Of a DNA stretch of 64,000 bases, positions 63,351 to 64,000 are shown piece after piece. The position numbers and the translations under genes were made by a program. Positions within the stretch are counted from its first letter, which is position 1. Each line of letters begins with the position of its first letter. The notes under the pieces were generated by a model. The model was not told the origin of the DNA. It saw nothing but the letters and a program-made list of their open reading frames with translations, and made no database searches. The DNA comes from Arcanobacterium_A bovis (GTDB taxonomy: Bacteria; Actinomycetota; Actinomycetes; Actinomycetales; Actinomycetaceae), in NCBI RefSeq assembly GCF_042655305.1, contig NZ_JBHSLR010000005.1. One strand, written 5' to 3'.

Positions 63351-63659
63351 TCATGCCAATGACATAAAGATTTTCTTCAGTGCCTCATGGGATTCAGAGT
63401 CGGCGTCTGGCGCGGCTTGGCATGCTTCAAATGCGGCTAATAGTAACGCGTACGTCGCACGATCCACGGCTTTGGACGCTGCCGTCATTTGAATAACCGT
63501 ATCTTTGCATGGCGATCCTGCGTCAATCATCCCGATCACACCATTTAACTGGCCAACTGCACGCGCCAAACGATTGCGCACTTTAAGAATTTCATCTACA
63601 GGAATTTGGACATCCGAGCCATCAATGACTGGTGTTAGCTTATTACGCTCTTGTTTCAT
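63351..63659 (-). CDS. CsoR-family repressor of the persulfide-sensing CstR type
   Basis: The 102-residue all-helical protein has the DUF156 core VRNRLARAVGQLNGVIGMIDAGSPCKDTVIQMTAASKAVDRATYALLLAAFEACQ. C51 and C80 match the two cysteines of CsoR proteins. The His four positions before C80, needed for copper in CsoR, is Ala. This two-Cys, no-His pattern is that of CstR, which senses sulfane sulfur. The next gene contains a rhodanese, which agrees. AGGAGGATACT precedes the ATG and a palindromic operator lies just upstream. Confidence 0.85.
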   Translation of the reverse strand: MKQERNKLTPVIDGSDVQIPVDEILKVRNRLARAVGQLNGVIGMIDAGSPCKDTVIQMTAASKAVDRATYALLLAAFEACQAAPDADSESHEALKKIFMSLA

Positions 63660-63678
63660 AGTATCCTCCTAAACACAC

Positions 63679-63700
63679 GATATACCCTAGGGGGTATATC
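63679..63700. promoter_or_regulatory. CsoR/CstR-type operator
   Basis: GATATACCC-TAGG-GGGTATATC is a palindrome with perfect 9-base arms, 20 bases upstream of the repressor start. Its G/C-tract with AT flanks is the known form of CsoR-family operators, so the gene is probably self-regulated. Confidence 0.75.
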
Positions 63701-63922
63701 TTCAAGTGGTGGCTACGGATGCGGTTTAGTTTAACTATGATTCGATATCAATCGGCGAAGAACTGAGTTGGGTTTTTCGGTAAATATATGTCTACCAGGC
63801 AGCTTCTTTGCTGGTGGTGTGTTTGATGTCCAAGTAGCCGCTCTCCCTTTATCGAGAGTAACATATCTGGGCATAGACGATGCAGCGTGTTGTATTTGGG
63901 TTACTGCTGCTGTGTATATGGT
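63701..63922. other. Gene-free stretch before the rRNA operon end
   Basis: No convincing gene is seen. A 77-residue minus-strand frame at 63731-63964 overlaps the rRNA-side hairpin and lacks coding character. Confidence 0.5.
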
Positions 63923-63965
63923 TGTGGGGGCTAGAAAAACACTGTTGTGTTTTCTAGCCCCCACA
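63923..63965 (-). terminator. Terminator of the rRNA operon
   Basis: TGTGGGGGCTAGAAAA and TTTTCTAGCCCCCACA form a perfect 16-base-pair stem downstream (minus strand) of the 5S gene end. Confidence 0.75.
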
Positions 63966-63982
63966 CATCCTATATGTTTGGG

Positions 63983-64000
63983 TGACGGCGGTGTCCTACT
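63983..64000 (-). rRNA. rrf: 5S ribosomal RNA, 3' end (cut by window edge)
   Basis: The complement of the last bases reads AGTAGGACACCGCCGTCA, the conserved 3' end of bacterial 5S rRNA. An rRNA operon on the minus strand therefore ends here, with its terminator at 63923-63965. Only the end is in the window; the exact 3' boundary is uncertain by a few bases. Confidence 0.8.

Noticed and set aside
63731..63964. A 77-residue minus-strand frame
   Set aside because: Its start lies in the rRNA-operon hairpin and it has no ribosome site or domain.

Overview
The window looks like chromosome of an Actinomycetaceae-type actinobacterium (Arcanobacterium, Trueperella or Actinomyces relatives). The evidence is the moderate G+C, the cysteine-free actinobacterial form of L32, the rpiB / DsbA-like / pepN neighbourhood also known from Mycobacterium (Rv2465c-Rv2467), an Actinomyces/Corynebacterium-type Cas9, many apparently leaderless genes, and an LPXTG-like surface protein. 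The genus call is an inference.

Layout. 1-6.3 kb: start of putP, rpmF, yigZ, a cysteine pair (cysK-cysE) behind a Cys-rich leader peptide, rpiB and the M13 peptidase pepO. 6.4-16.3 kb: DsbA-like oxidoreductase, pepN, a small EIIB-like protein, malQ, tesB, ettA and an SSB. 16.5-26 kb: two coupled dynamin-like GTPases, tRNA-Arg, orn, tRNA-Lys, an ATP-grasp protein, tRNA-His, a DUF3516-type helicase and yggS. 26-34 kb: anaerobic pyruvate metabolism (pflA and a pyruvate formate-lyase encoded as two polypeptides), then cimA, ilvE and leuB. 34.3-36.7 kb: a cell-wall-anchored protein. 36.7-45.1 kb: a complete type II-C CRISPR-Cas locus. 45.2-50 kb: PfpI/DJ-1 protein, secreted lipase and secreted GH3 glycosidase. 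50-61.5 kb: ilvC, ilvN, ilvB with an attenuator, thrE-like exporter, AspT-like transporter, a frameshifted ilvD, a methyltransferase and nhaA. 61.5-64 kb: a CoA-disulfide reductase-rhodanese with a CstR-like repressor and operator, then the 3' end of an rRNA operon (5S, minus strand).

The most notable system is the type II-C locus. A tracrRNA gene with its own promoter lies just upstream of cas9. Its 15-nt anti-repeat pairs along its whole length with the crRNA repeat. cas9, cas1 and cas2 overlap and are followed by a 57-repeat array whose crRNA strand runs opposite to the cas genes. Each repeat ends, on the crRNA strand, in an extended -10-like motif, so crRNAs may start from promoters inside the repeats.

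Amino-acid control is a second theme: a Cys-codon leader peptide with mutually exclusive hairpins before cysK, and a Leu-Ile-Ile leader peptide plus terminator before ilvB. Branched-chain genes are scattered (cimA, ilvE, leuB, ilvBNC, ilvD), and ilvD carries a one-base frameshift as given. A third theme is transcript architecture: at least eight genes have a -10 hexamer 6-7 nt before the start codon and no Shine-Dalgarno, and most gene ends carry long perfect hairpins without U-tracts.
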